From the NCBI RefSeq assembly GCF_000013645.1, contig NC_007953.1:248001-312000 (forward strand): a stretch of DNA of 64,000 nucleotides. Direction: 5' to 3'. The DNA comes from Paraburkholderia xenovorans LB400 (GTDB taxonomy: Bacteria > Pseudomonadota > Gammaproteobacteria > Burkholderiales > Burkholderiaceae). Positions 51,770-61,170 of this stretch are shown one piece after another. Below the pieces are notes generated by a model. That model saw only the letters and a program-made list of their open reading frames with translations. It was not told the DNA's origin and ran no database searches. Position 1 is the stretch's first letter, and each line of letters starts with the position of its first letter. The position numbers were made by a program, and so were the translations under genes.

Positions 51770-53425
51770 TCAGGCAGGCTCGACAGTTTCCCCGGTGCGG
51801 GAAAAATTGAAACCCTCGAAGCCGTTAGCCGCGACGCGCTCGATATCGTTGAAGTACGCCTCGGCGCCTCCGAAGTAGAAGAGCACCGTTTGGGGCTTGC
51901 CGGGGATGTTGGCACCCATGTACCAGGATCGTTGCGTACCTGCGTGACGCAGCAGCGTAGCGTTCACCATGGTCTGCATCAGTTGCGCCCAGGACTCGAC
52001 AGCTTCAGGGCTGGCTTCCATGCGGTCATAGCCCTTTTCCCGCATGTGAGTGATCGCGTGACCGATCCACGTCACCGCCGCTTCCACGATCGGCGGTACA
52101 TTGGCAAACGGCGCCTGGGGGCCGGTAACGATGAACAGATTGGGAAAGCCGTCTATACCGATGCCAAGGCTCGTGCGCGGCCCAGCCTGCCATTTGTTTT
52201 TGATCGTCTCTCCACCGCGTCCGCGGACATCGAGATTACTCAGTGGCCCCGTCACCGCATCGAAGCCCATGGCAAAGATAATGATGTCGAGTTCGTGGTG
52301 GTCGGCGCCGACCCGGATGCCGCCGGGAACAATCTCATCTATCGGCGACTCGCTGATGTCGACCAGCGAAACGTTTGACCGATTGAAGGTCTCGTAATAG
52401 AAGTTGCATGTCGGCGGCCGCTTTAGCGCGATCGGATATTTGGGGCAGAGCTTTTCAGCGACGACGGGATCCTTGACGATTGCCCGGATCTTGTTTCGAA
52501 CGTATTCGGAGGCGGCCGCATTGGAGCGTTCGTCGACAAAGATGTCGCAGAACGTTTCGAAGAGAAAGCGGAATCCACCGGCTTCCCAACCGGCATCCAG
52601 GATAGCCTGCCGCTGCTCATCATTCACGTCATCGTATCTGAGAGTGGAGTCTTTCATCGGAAATGCAAAGACCTGCTTACGGATCTGCGCAACAATGGCG
52701 TCGTAGTCGCGTTTGATCGATAGCTGGTCGGCCTCATCCAGTGGATAGTTGCGCGACGGCATCACGTAGTTCGGGGTTCGCTGGAACAGCGATACGTGTT
52801 TCGCAGTCTTGGCGACTGTCGTGAATATCTGCACCGCGGTCGACCCAGCCCCGACAATACCGACGCGCTTGCCGGTAAAGTCCACCGGCTTCTCCGGCCA
52901 CCGGCACGACAGGTACCACTGACCAGCAAAGCTGTCCAGGCCCTTGAATTCCGGCTTCGTCGGTACCTCGAACCAGCCGATGGCGCTGATAAAATAGGTA
53001 CAGGTGTAGCTTTCGCCCTGTTCCGTCGTAATGGTCCAGTGGTTTTCCTCTTCGTTGTAATGCGCTGAGCGCACTCGTGTGTCGAACTGCATATCCGTGC
53101 GCATGCCGAAGCGATCGACCGTGTAGCGCATATAGTTCTGCACATGCTGCCAGCTTGGCATGCGCTCAGGCCAGTTCCATTCCTCCATCAGTTCCCGGGA
53201 AAAATAGAAACAGTACGACCATGACTCGGAATCGGTGCGCGCACCGGGATAGCGGTTCCAGTACCACGTGCCACCGACATCCGACCCTGCTTCGAAAAGC
53301 CGGACTGACAGTCCGAGTTTGCGCATTTCATGTAGCGCCCGAATACCGCCGAAGCCCGCGCCGACAATGATTGCTTCAAAGTCGACCGATTTGGCAGGAT
53401 TCTTGTCGTTTCCCTTCGTTGTCAT
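51770..53425 (-). CDS. Baeyer-Villiger-type flavin monooxygenase with altered fingerprint
   Basis: 551 residues, similar in length to cyclohexanone monooxygenase. FAD motif IIVGAGFGGIRALHEM, then DVGGTWYWNRYPGARTDSES, and the NADPH motif VGIVGAGSTAVQ near residue 188. The type I fingerprint FxGxxxHxxxWP is present as FAGQWYLSCRWP, with Leu in place of His (codon CTG). Relatives insert oxygen beside a ketone to form an ester or lactone; the His contributes to domain coupling and its loss may alter activity. The gene is flanked by the propeller gene and the beta-oxidation cluster, all on one strand. Confidence 0.88.
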   Translation of the reverse strand: MTTKGNDKNPAKSVDFEAIIVGAGFGGIRALHEMRKLGLSVRLFEAGSDVGGTWYWNRYPGARTDSESWSYCFYFSRELMEEWNWPERMPSWQHVQNYMRYTVDRFGMRTDMQFDTRVRSAHYNEEENHWTITTEQGESYTCTYFISAIGWFEVPTKPEFKGLDSFAGQWYLSCRWPEKPVDFTGKRVGIVGAGSTAVQIFTTVAKTAKHVSLFQRTPNYVMPSRNYPLDEADQLSIKRDYDAIVAQIRKQVFAFPMKDSTLRYDDVNDEQRQAILDAGWEAGGFRFLFETFCDIFVDERSNAAASEYVRNKIRAIVKDPVVAEKLCPKYPIALKRPPTCNFYYETFNRSNVSLVDISESPIDEIVPGGIRVGADHHELDIIIFAMGFDAVTGPLSNLDVRGRGGETIKNKWQAGPRTSLGIGIDGFPNLFIVTGPQAPFANVPPIVEAAVTWIGHAITHMREKGYDRMEASPEAVESWAQLMQTMVNATLLRHAGTQRSWYMGANIPGKPQTVLFYFGGAEAYFNDIERVAANGFEGFNFSRTGETVEPA

Positions 53426-53634
53426 TTCGTCTCCTTCATTTCCGTAATTGAATAGGAATACTATTTTTACAACATCTATCGACCTTCATCTGACGGCTTC
53501 TTACGCTGGCCGACCCGATAGGGGATGCGGTCTGGGCCAGAAGGATCCCGCGGTGACTTCTACGCGAACTCCATCATGTGTTGTCTCCCGTCCGTATCGT
53601 CCCGGACAGGCCCTTGTGCTGTTAGCGGCGCTCG

Positions 53635-54486
53635 TCACGCATAGCTATGGAAACCCCGCCCGCTCTTGCGTCCGAGGCGGCCCGCAGCCACCATTTCGCG
53701 CAGCAGTGGAGCAGGGCGATACTTCGGATCATTGAACCCTTCGTAGAAAACCTGCATAACCGCGAGCAGGGTATCCAGACCGATCAGATCGGCCAGCGCC
53801 AGAGGTCCGATAGGGTGATTGCAGCCGAGCCTCATGCCGGTGTCGATGTCGTCGGCCGTGGCCAGGCCCTCCTGCAGCGTAAAGATGGCCTCATTGATCA
53901 TCGGGACCAGGATGCGGTTCACCGCGAAGCCGGGGCTGTTCCTGGCTGTGATCGCGGTTTTGCCGATCGTCTGCGCAAAGGCCAGGGTCTTCGCGTGGGT
54001 TTCGTCCGATGTCTGCAAGCCGCGAATGACTTCGAGCAGCGCCATCATCGGCACGGGGTTGAAGAAATGCATGCCAATGAAACGCTCCGGTTGCTTCAGC
54101 ACGGCCGCGAGCAGCGTGATGGAGATCGAGGAGGTATTGGTCGCGATGATCGCGTCATCTTCCGCTGCTTCGTCGATTTGCCTCAGGATGCGCAGCTTGA
54201 TCCCGGGATTCTCGGTGGCGGCCTCGATGATCAACCCGGCGCCCTTCAGCGCAGCGTAGTCAGTGTTACCACTCACCCGGGCGAGTGCCGCAGCCCGGTC
54301 CGCGGCGGATAGCTTGTCCTTGCGGACCAGCCGTTCCAGGCTGCTTTCGATGGTTGCGAGGCCGTCGGTGACGGCAGCGCCGGAAATATCGATCATTGCT
54401 ACCTGCAGTCCGGCGACCGCACAGACCTGCGCGATGCCGTTGCCCATGGTTCCCGCGCCGACGACGCCTACTTTCTGGATACTCAT
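53635..54486 (-). CDS. 3-Hydroxyacyl-CoA dehydrogenase (3-hydroxybutyryl-CoA dehydrogenase type)
   Basis: 283 residues, the size of stand-alone Hbd/PaaH. NAD site VGVVGAGTMGNGIAQVCAVAG at the N-terminus; IIATNTSSISITLLAA and the catalytic His in FIGMHFFNPVPMMALLEVIRG (about residue 140); C-terminal GFAVNRILVPMINEA and NHPIGPLALADLIGLD. It oxidises L-3-hydroxyacyl-CoA to 3-ketoacyl-CoA. It is distal in a long reverse-strand cluster that also has a fused FadB-type enzyme, so two such dehydrogenases may act on different intermediates. Confidence 0.93.
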   Translation of the reverse strand: MSIQKVGVVGAGTMGNGIAQVCAVAGLQVAMIDISGAAVTDGLATIESSLERLVRKDKLSAADRAAALARVSGNTDYAALKGAGLIIEAATENPGIKLRILRQIDEAAEDDAIIATNTSSISITLLAAVLKQPERFIGMHFFNPVPMMALLEVIRGLQTSDETHAKTLAFAQTIGKTAITARNSPGFAVNRILVPMINEAIFTLQEGLATADDIDTGMRLGCNHPIGPLALADLIGLDTLLAVMQVFYEGFNDPKYRPAPLLREMVAAGRLGRKSGRGFHSYA

Positions 54487-54566
54487 GCTTGCCTCAGATG
54501 ATTGAACGGTGGTGTCGCTGGAAGCACTCCGCCGCGGCGTGATGACGCGAGCTGGAGTGCGTCATG

Positions 54567-55355
54567 TCATTGACCGCTGAAGCTGATACTGCGCTTGCGA
54601 AGAAACCCCTGTACGCCAGCGCGGAAGTCTCTGGTCCTGGTGGCGGCCTTGAAGGCCGCGCGTTCGCGTTCAAGCTGATCGGTCAGTGACGAGGTGCTGG
54701 CCTGTTGCACCAGCCGCCTGTAGTGACCGTAGGCGCGGGTAGGACCGGCCGCGATTCGCGTGGCCCACTCATGTGTCATGGCGGCGAGCGCGTCCGCGGC
54801 AACGACCTGGTTGACGAGGCCGACGGCGAGGGCCTCTTCGGCGCTCAAGGTTTCCCCCAACAGATAGAACTGTGCGGCGCGGCGCCCGCCCAGCAGCCGG
54901 GGCAGATCGTAAGTGCCGCCACAATCGGGCGAAGCACCGACGCGGTCGTAGGCCATCACGAAGCGCGTGCCCTGGGCCGCCAGGACCAGGTCGCAACCCG
55001 CCATCAGCGACAAGCCCGCGCCGGCTACCGCGCCGTGTACCGCGGCCAGCACCGGCGCATCAAGTTGGCGCAACGTCAGGATGGCCGGATGGAGCGCATC
55101 GAGCAGTTCGTCGACGACGACGTCAGCGTGGTCGAAGTCATCGGCGAAGCGTGCCAGGTCGCCCCCCGCCATGAAGGCGCGGCCGTTGCCGCTGAGTACG
55201 ACACAGCGCAGCCCGGTCTGCTGTGCGAGAGCCTGGACCCGCTCGTTCAACGCGCGCGCGAGCGGCACATCGAGCGCATTGAGCACCTCCGGCCGGTCGA
55301 AGGCGAGGCGGGCGATGCCGGTTGTGGCGTCGAAGTCCAACTGTACAAGGCTCAC
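54567..55355 (-). CDS. PaaG-like crotonase-superfamily isomerase/hydratase
   Basis: 262 residues from GTG at 55355, preceded by AAAGGATCAATC. The catalytic region AVAGAGLSLMAGCDLVLAAQGTRFVMAYDRVGASPDCGGTYDLPRLLG lacks both hydratase glutamates and has the Asp of PaaG-type isomerases (SPDCGG). FMAGGDLARFAD forms the oxyanion hole. It probably isomerises an unsaturated acyl-CoA. The next gene upstream ends 14 bases away, so they are co-transcribed. Confidence 0.87.
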   Translation of the reverse strand: MSLVQLDFDATTGIARLAFDRPEVLNALDVPLARALNERVQALAQQTGLRCVVLSGNGRAFMAGGDLARFADDFDHADVVVDELLDALHPAILTLRQLDAPVLAAVHGAVAGAGLSLMAGCDLVLAAQGTRFVMAYDRVGASPDCGGTYDLPRLLGGRRAAQFYLLGETLSAEEALAVGLVNQVVAADALAAMTHEWATRIAAGPTRAYGHYRRLVQQASTSSLTDQLERERAAFKAATRTRDFRAGVQGFLRKRSISFSGQ

Positions 55356-55369
55356 GATTGATCCTTTTT

Positions 55370-56512
55370 TCAGGTGTCGAGAATCGAGCGGGCGACGATC
55401 TCTTTCATGATTTCCGAGGTGCCGGCGAGGATGCGGTGAATCCGCTCGTCCTGATACAGGCGGCAAATCTCGTATTCGTCCATGTAGCCCGCTCCGCCGT
55501 GCTGCTGCACACCCTCGTCGACCATGCGACCGTTGAGCTCGCTGGTGAAGAGTTTGGCGCGCGCGGCATCCACCGCGTCGAGCTGGTCCGCGTTGTGTTC
55601 GGCCACGAGCCGGTCGACCCAGCTTTGCGCCACCTCGATCTCCGTGTCGAGTGCGGCGAGCTTGAAGCGGGTGTTCTGGAAACTGCTCAACGGCTTGCCG
55701 AACACCTTGCGCTCGCGCACGAAATCGCAAGTGAGGTGCATCGCAAGGCGCGCCGACGCGACGTTGAAGATCGCGGCGAGTAGCCGCTCTTCCGCAAGGC
55801 CGCGCATCAGATGCTGGAAGCCCGCGTGGACCTGGCCTAGCACATGACTCTTCGGAATCTTTACATCGTGGAAGAAGAGTTCGGCCGTGTCCTGCGACTT
55901 GAGGCCCATCTTCCTGAGGTTGCGGCCGCGTTCAAAACCCTCCATGCCTCGCTCCACGAGGAAGAGCGTCAGCCCGTGCGCCTTGGTGGGATGCGTTCGG
56001 GCCGCCACCAGCACGACGTCGGCGTTCAGGCCGTTGGAGATATAGGTTTTCGAGCCGTTGAGCACCCAGTAGTCACCGGTTTCCTCGGCGCGTGTCTTCA
56101 TGCCCGCGAGGTCGGAACCCGCGTCCGGCTCGGTCATCGCGATCGCGAGTATCTGTTCGCCGCTGCGGATGCCGGGGAAATAGCGCTGTTTCTGCTCGTC
56201 GGTGCCGAAGTGTTCCAGATACGGCGCGACCAGGCGGCTATGCAGCCAGAAGAAGAAGCCCCGGTCGCCGTGGAAGATGTTCTCCTCGATCAGGATCTGC
56301 TCATAGCGCAGGTCCTTCAGGCCGAGGCCGCCGTGGCACTCGTCGATCCACATGCAAAGGTAGCCCATCTCGCCGGCCTTGCGGAATGCTTCGCGGTCCA
56401 CCACGCTGGCCTCGCGCCAACGTTCCCGGTGAGGCGCGATCTCGCCGGCAAAAAACTTGCGGGCCGAGTCGCGGAACTGTTCCATCCCGGCGTCGAAACA
56501 TGTGCGTTTCAT
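55370..56512 (-). CDS. Acyl-CoA dehydrogenase, LCAD/IVD-like active site
   Basis: 380 residues from ATG at 56512. FAD/substrate segments are AMTEPDAGSDLAGM and VLNGSKTYISNGL. At the C-terminal position where SCAD/MCAD carry the catalytic Glu, it has RILAGTSEIM with Ala; instead EERLLAA (about residue 240) carries a Glu as in LCAD and isovaleryl-CoA dehydrogenase. This suggests long or branched substrates. Electrons would go to the ETF. In LvaC-like systems a related dehydrogenase accompanies the kinase-fold proteins found at 61171-62734. Confidence 0.9.
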   Translation of the reverse strand: MKRTCFDAGMEQFRDSARKFFAGEIAPHRERWREASVVDREAFRKAGEMGYLCMWIDECHGGLGLKDLRYEQILIEENIFHGDRGFFFWLHSRLVAPYLEHFGTDEQKQRYFPGIRSGEQILAIAMTEPDAGSDLAGMKTRAEETGDYWVLNGSKTYISNGLNADVVLVAARTHPTKAHGLTLFLVERGMEGFERGRNLRKMGLKSQDTAELFFHDVKIPKSHVLGQVHAGFQHLMRGLAEERLLAAIFNVASARLAMHLTCDFVRERKVFGKPLSSFQNTRFKLAALDTEIEVAQSWVDRLVAEHNADQLDAVDAARAKLFTSELNGRMVDEGVQQHGGAGYMDEYEICRLYQDERIHRILAGTSEIMKEIVARSILDT

Positions 56513-56543
56513 GAGTATCTGATCTCGATGAGGGTTCCGGACA

Positions 56544-58688
56544 TCAGGCGGCCACTGCGTGGAAGCGTTGGCCCCCGGCCGCCGCCTCGCGCAGGCGACC
56601 CGGCACCTCGAAGCGCGGGCCGTAGCGGGCCACCAGTTCGTCGCTGCGCTGCACGAAGTTGGTAATGCCGACGGTGTCGATAAACGCCAGCGGGCCGCCA
56701 AGCCATGAAGGAAAGGCCCAGCCCAGATGGGCGCCGAGGTCGGCTTCCCGGGCATCGTCGATCACGCCGTCAGTCCAGCAGCGCGCAGCTTCGAGCACCT
56801 GAGCGTAGAGCAGCCGCTCCTTGACCTGTCCGACTTCTGGCTGATCCGCTGCCACTGATAAATCCAGATCGCCCAGCTCAAGATGCCTGGGCTCGCCGGG
56901 CGGGTAGGCGAAGAAGCCCCGTCCGGCCTTGCGACCGAAGCGCCCTGCCAGTTCGAGCCGGCCGAGGATCGCGTTGCCAGCGCCGTGCTTGTCGTCGGCC
57001 CAGCGACCATGCTCGCGGTCGCGAAACAGACTGACAATGTGGTGCAGTACGTCGATGCCGACTTCGTCGGCCAGCGTCAGCGGACCCACCGGCATGCCTA
57101 GGGCAGTGCCAGCGTTCTCGATCAGGACCGGGTTCACCCCGTCGGCGAGCAGACGTACCCCTTCGCGGATGTACGCTTCGACGCAGCGGGTCGTATAGAA
57201 GCCGTAGCCGTCGCGCACGACGATGGGCGTCTTGTGAATCTGCTGGATGTAATCCAGCGAGCGGGCAAGTGTCTCGTCGGATGTGGCCGAGCCGACAATG
57301 ACCTCCACCAGCGCCATGCGGCTAACCGGCGAGAAGAAATGCAGGCCGATAAAGTTCTGTGGACGCGCGCTGGCGGACGCCAGTTCGTTGATAGGCAGCG
57401 CGGACGTGTTGCTCGCGAAGATGGCGTGCGCAGGCAATGCCGCTTCGGTGGCACGGGTGACCGATGCCTTGACCTCGAAGTCCTCGAGCACCGCTTCGAT
57501 GACCAGATCACAGTTCCCGAAAGCGGAATGGTCCGCCGCTACCTCGATGCGGCTAAGGATCTGATCGCGTACTGCTTCGCGAAGCCGGCCCTTGTCCACC
57601 TCGGCCTGCAAGGCTTTGGCAATGCTGTCGCGGCCGCGCCCGGCGGTTGCGAGGTCGCGGTCAAGCAGCACGACGTCGATGCCGGCCGCAGCCGAAACCT
57701 GGGCGATGCCCGCGCCCATGAAGCCGGCACCCACGATGCCAAGGCGGCGCACGGACTGCTTCGCGATGCCTGCAGGACGCCGGGACAGCTTGTCGGCGGC
57801 CTGCCTCGCGAAGAACAGGGTGCGGATCATGTTCTGCGCCACCGCGCCCTGGACGAGCTTCACGAACAGTTGCTGTTCCAGTTTCAGGCCCTTGTCGATC
57901 GGCAATCTGGTGCCCTCGTAGACGGCCCGCAGAATAGCCTGGGGAGCCGGATAGTTACCTTTCGTGGCGGCATGCAGCGACGCATTGGCGGCCATTAGCG
58001 CGTCGCTGTTCACGCGGCTGTACGCATCGCCACCGGGCAGCCTGAAACCTTTTTCGTCCCACGGCGCGATGGCCTTGACGCGGCCTTCGAGCAGCGCGCG
58101 GCTGGCTGCCTGGATAAGCTCGCCGGCCGGCACGACCTCGTTCAGGATGCCGAGCTTGAGGGCTGCGCGGGCATCCAGTGAGGTGCCTTGCGTCAAGAGC
58201 GGCAGGCTGGCGGCAATACCTATCAGGCGAGGCAGGCGCTGGGTGCCGCCAGCGCCGGGCAGCAGGCCCAAGCCCACCTCTGGCAGGCCGAAGCGGGCCT
58301 TGGGATCGTCCGTGGCGATGCGGTAGTGGGCACACAGCATCAGCTCCAGGCCTCCGCCCAGCGCTGTGCCGCTGGCCGCGGCGACCACCGGTTTGCCGCA
58401 CGTCTCGATGCGGCGCAGCAGCCGGTTGTAGAGGCCGATCAGCCCCAACGCGTCCGCCTGACTCACGCCGGGCTTGACGAAGTCGCTCATGCGCGCGAGG
58501 TCGGCGCCGGCGACGAAGCTGGACTTGCCGGAGCTGATCACGATGCCCCGCACGGCTTCGTCGTCAACCAGCCTCGTCAATGCTTCGTCGAGCGCGTGTG
58601 CCAGTTCGGGGTCGAGGACGTTCATCGAGCGTCCGGGAACGTCGATCACGAGATGGCCGATCGGGCCTTCGGTATGGGTGGTGACCAT
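56544..58688 (-). CDS. FadB/FadJ-type multifunctional beta-oxidation enzyme
   Basis: 714 residues from ATG at 58688. The N-terminal crotonase domain (1-190) has both glutamates (GGGLELMLCAHYRIA and FGLPEVGLGLLPGAGGTQRLP), so it hydrates. The 3-hydroxyacyl-CoA dehydrogenase domain begins at LGIVGAGFMGAGIAQVSAAAG (about residue 317) and has IFASNTSALPINELA and the catalytic His in FIGLHFFSPVSRMALVEVI. The C-terminal domain is complete. It performs two beta-oxidation steps, with the thiolase gene 32 bases upstream. Confidence 0.95.
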   Translation of the reverse strand: MVTTHTEGPIGHLVIDVPGRSMNVLDPELAHALDEALTRLVDDEAVRGIVISSGKSSFVAGADLARMSDFVKPGVSQADALGLIGLYNRLLRRIETCGKPVVAAASGTALGGGLELMLCAHYRIATDDPKARFGLPEVGLGLLPGAGGTQRLPRLIGIAASLPLLTQGTSLDARAALKLGILNEVVPAGELIQAASRALLEGRVKAIAPWDEKGFRLPGGDAYSRVNSDALMAANASLHAATKGNYPAPQAILRAVYEGTRLPIDKGLKLEQQLFVKLVQGAVAQNMIRTLFFARQAADKLSRRPAGIAKQSVRRLGIVGAGFMGAGIAQVSAAAGIDVVLLDRDLATAGRGRDSIAKALQAEVDKGRLREAVRDQILSRIEVAADHSAFGNCDLVIEAVLEDFEVKASVTRATEAALPAHAIFASNTSALPINELASASARPQNFIGLHFFSPVSRMALVEVIVGSATSDETLARSLDYIQQIHKTPIVVRDGYGFYTTRCVEAYIREGVRLLADGVNPVLIENAGTALGMPVGPLTLADEVGIDVLHHIVSLFRDREHGRWADDKHGAGNAILGRLELAGRFGRKAGRGFFAYPPGEPRHLELGDLDLSVAADQPEVGQVKERLLYAQVLEAARCWTDGVIDDAREADLGAHLGWAFPSWLGGPLAFIDTVGITNFVQRSDELVARYGPRFEVPGRLREAAAGGQRFHAVAA

Positions 58689-58720
58689 GGTCAGAGGGTT
58701 CCTGTGTTGGGTAGCGCGCG

Positions 58721-59929
58721 TCAGATGCGCTCGATGATGGTTGCCACGCCCATGCCGGCGCCGATGCACAGCGTGACCAGGGCCGTGCCCTTGCCGGTGC
58801 GCTCCAGTTCGTCCAGCGCGGTACCGAGGATCATCGCGCCGGTAGCGCCGAGCGGATGGCCCATCGCGATGGCTCCGCCGTTGACGTTGACCTTGCCGTC
58901 ATCCAGACCCAGTGCATCGATGAAGCGCAGGGCGACGGCGGCGAAGGCCTCGTTGATTTCGTACAGATCGATGTCGGACGCGGACATGCCGGCGCGCCTG
59001 AGCGCGCGTTCGGCGGCGAAGGAAGGCGCGGTGAGCATGATGGTCGGCTCCGAGCCGATCTCGGCGAAGGCCCGGATGCGGGCGCGCGGTGTCAGGCCAG
59101 CGGCGCGGCCCGCCGCTTCGGAGCCGATGAGCACGGCGCAGGCGCCGTCGACGATGCCCGACGAGTTGCCGGCATGATGGACGTGGCGGATCGTCTCCAC
59201 GGTGGGATAGCGCTGGATCGCCAATGCGTCGAAGCCACCCTTGCGTCCCAGTTCGGCGAAGGAGGGCTTGAGCCCGGCGAGGTCGGCAGGCGTGCAATTG
59301 GGGCGCACTGTTTCATCTTTCGCCAGCAGTACCTCGTTCAGGACGCCTCTGACCGGCACGACCGAGCGGTCGAAGCGTCCTTCGGCCCACGCCTGTGCAG
59401 CCAGCCGGTGGCTGCGCACGGCGAAACCATCCACCTCTTCACGGCTGTAATTCCACATCGTCGCCAGGAGATCCGCGCTGATTCCCTGGGGAATGAAGTT
59501 GGAGGCAAAAGCGGTGACAGGATCGACACTCCACGCGCCACCGTCGGAAAACATCGGCACGCGGGACATCGATTCCGCGCCGCCGCCGATGACGAAGCCT
59601 TCCGCGCCGGCATGCACCTTGGATGCGGCCATGTTGCAGGCTTCCAGCCCCGAACCGCAGAACCGGTTGATCTGCACGCCCGCTGCCTCCTGCGCATAGC
59701 CGGCCTGCAGCGCCGCGACGCGTGGCAGGCATTGGCCCTGCTCGCCAACCGGGGCGACCACGCCGAAGACGATGTCCTCGACCTGACGGGTATCAAGGCC
59801 GGTGCGCTCGCGCAGGGCGGACAGTACCGTGGCTGCCAGATGGACGGAGGTCGCTTCGTGCAGCGCTCCGTCGGGTTTGCCGCGGCCGCGAGGCGTGCGC
59901 ACATGGTCGTAGATGAATGGTGAAGACAT
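58721..59929 (-). CDS. Acetyl-CoA acyltransferase (thiolase)
   Basis: 402 residues, degradative thiolase length. The nucleophilic Cys is in NRFCGSGLEACNMAA (about residue 90), NEAFAAVALRF and the active-site His in GGAIAMGHPLGATGA (about 355), and the second Cys in TLCIGAGMGVATIIE. The N-terminal RTPRGRGKPDGALHE matches FadI/long-chain thiolases. It cleaves 3-ketoacyl-CoA with CoA, finishing each cycle with the FadB-type partner encoded next. Confidence 0.95.
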   Translation of the reverse strand: MSSPFIYDHVRTPRGRGKPDGALHEATSVHLAATVLSALRERTGLDTRQVEDIVFGVVAPVGEQGQCLPRVAALQAGYAQEAAGVQINRFCGSGLEACNMAASKVHAGAEGFVIGGGAESMSRVPMFSDGGAWSVDPVTAFASNFIPQGISADLLATMWNYSREEVDGFAVRSHRLAAQAWAEGRFDRSVVPVRGVLNEVLLAKDETVRPNCTPADLAGLKPSFAELGRKGGFDALAIQRYPTVETIRHVHHAGNSSGIVDGACAVLIGSEAAGRAAGLTPRARIRAFAEIGSEPTIMLTAPSFAAERALRRAGMSASDIDLYEINEAFAAVALRFIDALGLDDGKVNVNGGAIAMGHPLGATGAMILGTALDELERTGKGTALVTLCIGAGMGVATIIERI

Positions 59930-59998
59930 GGGAAGGACTTTCTCCGGTTCGGTGCTCTGAATGATGGGTTGACGGTTGAGACGGCCGGGGCGCGATGG

Positions 59999-61153
59999 TT
60001 AGCAGACCGAGCCGCTGTTGAATAGCGCATCGACGGCATCGGCACTCAAGCCCCAGTCGCGCAGGATTTCGCGGCTGTGCTCACCCACCGAGGGCGGTCG
60101 GGTGGGCATGGTTGAAGGCGTGCGGCTGAAACGCGGTGCTGGCGCCGGCTGGATCACGCCGTCGACTTCGATGAACGTCTTGCGCGCAACGTTGTGGGGG
60201 TGGCGCGGGGCTTCCTCCATCTGAAGCACCGGGGCAAAGCAGGCGTCGGTGCCCTCCAGCAGCTTGCACCAGTCGTCGCGCGTACGTGTCCTGAAGACCT
60301 CGGCCAGCGTCGCGCGCAGTTGCGGCCATTGAGCCGGCTCCATCTGCACCTGGAGCGCCGGATCGCTCACGCCGCACAAGTCCAGCAGCTGCTTGTAGAA
60401 CGCTGGTTCGAGCGGGCCGATGGCGACATGCCGTCCGTCCGCGCAGGCGAAGCTGCCGTAGAAAGGTGCGCCGCCGTCGAGCAGATTGGTCCCGCGCTGG
60501 TCCTGCCATTGACCTGCGGCTCGCAGACCGTAGAACATGCTCATCAGCAGCGCACTGCCGTCTGTCATCGCTGCGTCGACGACCTGGCCTTTGCCGGAGC
60601 ATCGTGCTTCCAGCAGGGCGCACACAAGGCCGAAGGCGAGCAACATGCCGCCGCCGCCCAGGTCGCCCACCAGGTTCAGGGGTGGTGCGGGCGGGTGGTG
60701 CGGATCGCCGAGCGCCGCAAGGACACCGGTGAGCGCGATGTAATTGATATCGTGGCCCGCGACCTGGGCGAGCGGACCGTCCTGTCCCCAGCCTGTCATG
60801 CGGCCATAGACAAGACGCGGGTTCTGTTCAACACAGGTCTCGGGACCCAGGCCGAGGCGTTCCATCACGCCTGGCCGGAAACCTTCGATCAGCGCATCCG
60901 CGTGTGCGATAAGGCTTAGCACCGTTGCGACGCCTTCGGGTCGCTTGAGATTCACCGCTATCGAACGGCGGTTGCGGGCCTGCACGTCGTAGCGCGTGTT
61001 CAGCGCGCTGTACGGATCGGGCAAGGGCCCGCGACGCGGCTGGTCAACCCGGATCACCTCTGCGCCCATGTCGGCCAGCATCATCGCGCAAAAGGGCCCA
61101 GGGCCGATGCCTACCATCTCGACGACTTTCACTCCAGCCAATGGTCCGGCCAT
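59999..61153 (-). CDS. Alpha-methylacyl-CoA racemase (CaiB/BaiF family)
   Basis: 384 residues. VVEMVGIGPGPFCAMMLADMGAEVIRVDQP opens the CoA-binding fold. The AMACR active site is recognisable in GRMTGWGQDGPLAQVAGHDINYIALTGVLAALG, with the His/Asp pair expected to act as acid and base (about residues 122 and 152). This favours racemase over CoA-transferase. Such an enzyme is needed for 2-methyl-branched acyl chains, so the cluster may handle branched, isoprenoid or steroid-side-chain-like substrates. Confidence 0.88.
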   Translation of the reverse strand: MAGPLAGVKVVEMVGIGPGPFCAMMLADMGAEVIRVDQPRRGPLPDPYSALNTRYDVQARNRRSIAVNLKRPEGVATVLSLIAHADALIEGFRPGVMERLGLGPETCVEQNPRLVYGRMTGWGQDGPLAQVAGHDINYIALTGVLAALGDPHHPPAPPLNLVGDLGGGGMLLAFGLVCALLEARCSGKGQVVDAAMTDGSALLMSMFYGLRAAGQWQDQRGTNLLDGGAPFYGSFACADGRHVAIGPLEPAFYKQLLDLCGVSDPALQVQMEPAQWPQLRATLAEVFRTRTRDDWCKLLEGTDACFAPVLQMEEAPRHPHNVARKTFIEVDGVIQPAPAPRFSRTPSTMPTRPPSVGEHSREILRDWGLSADAVDALFNSGSVC

Positions 61154-61170
61154 TTCTCATTCTCCTGCGC

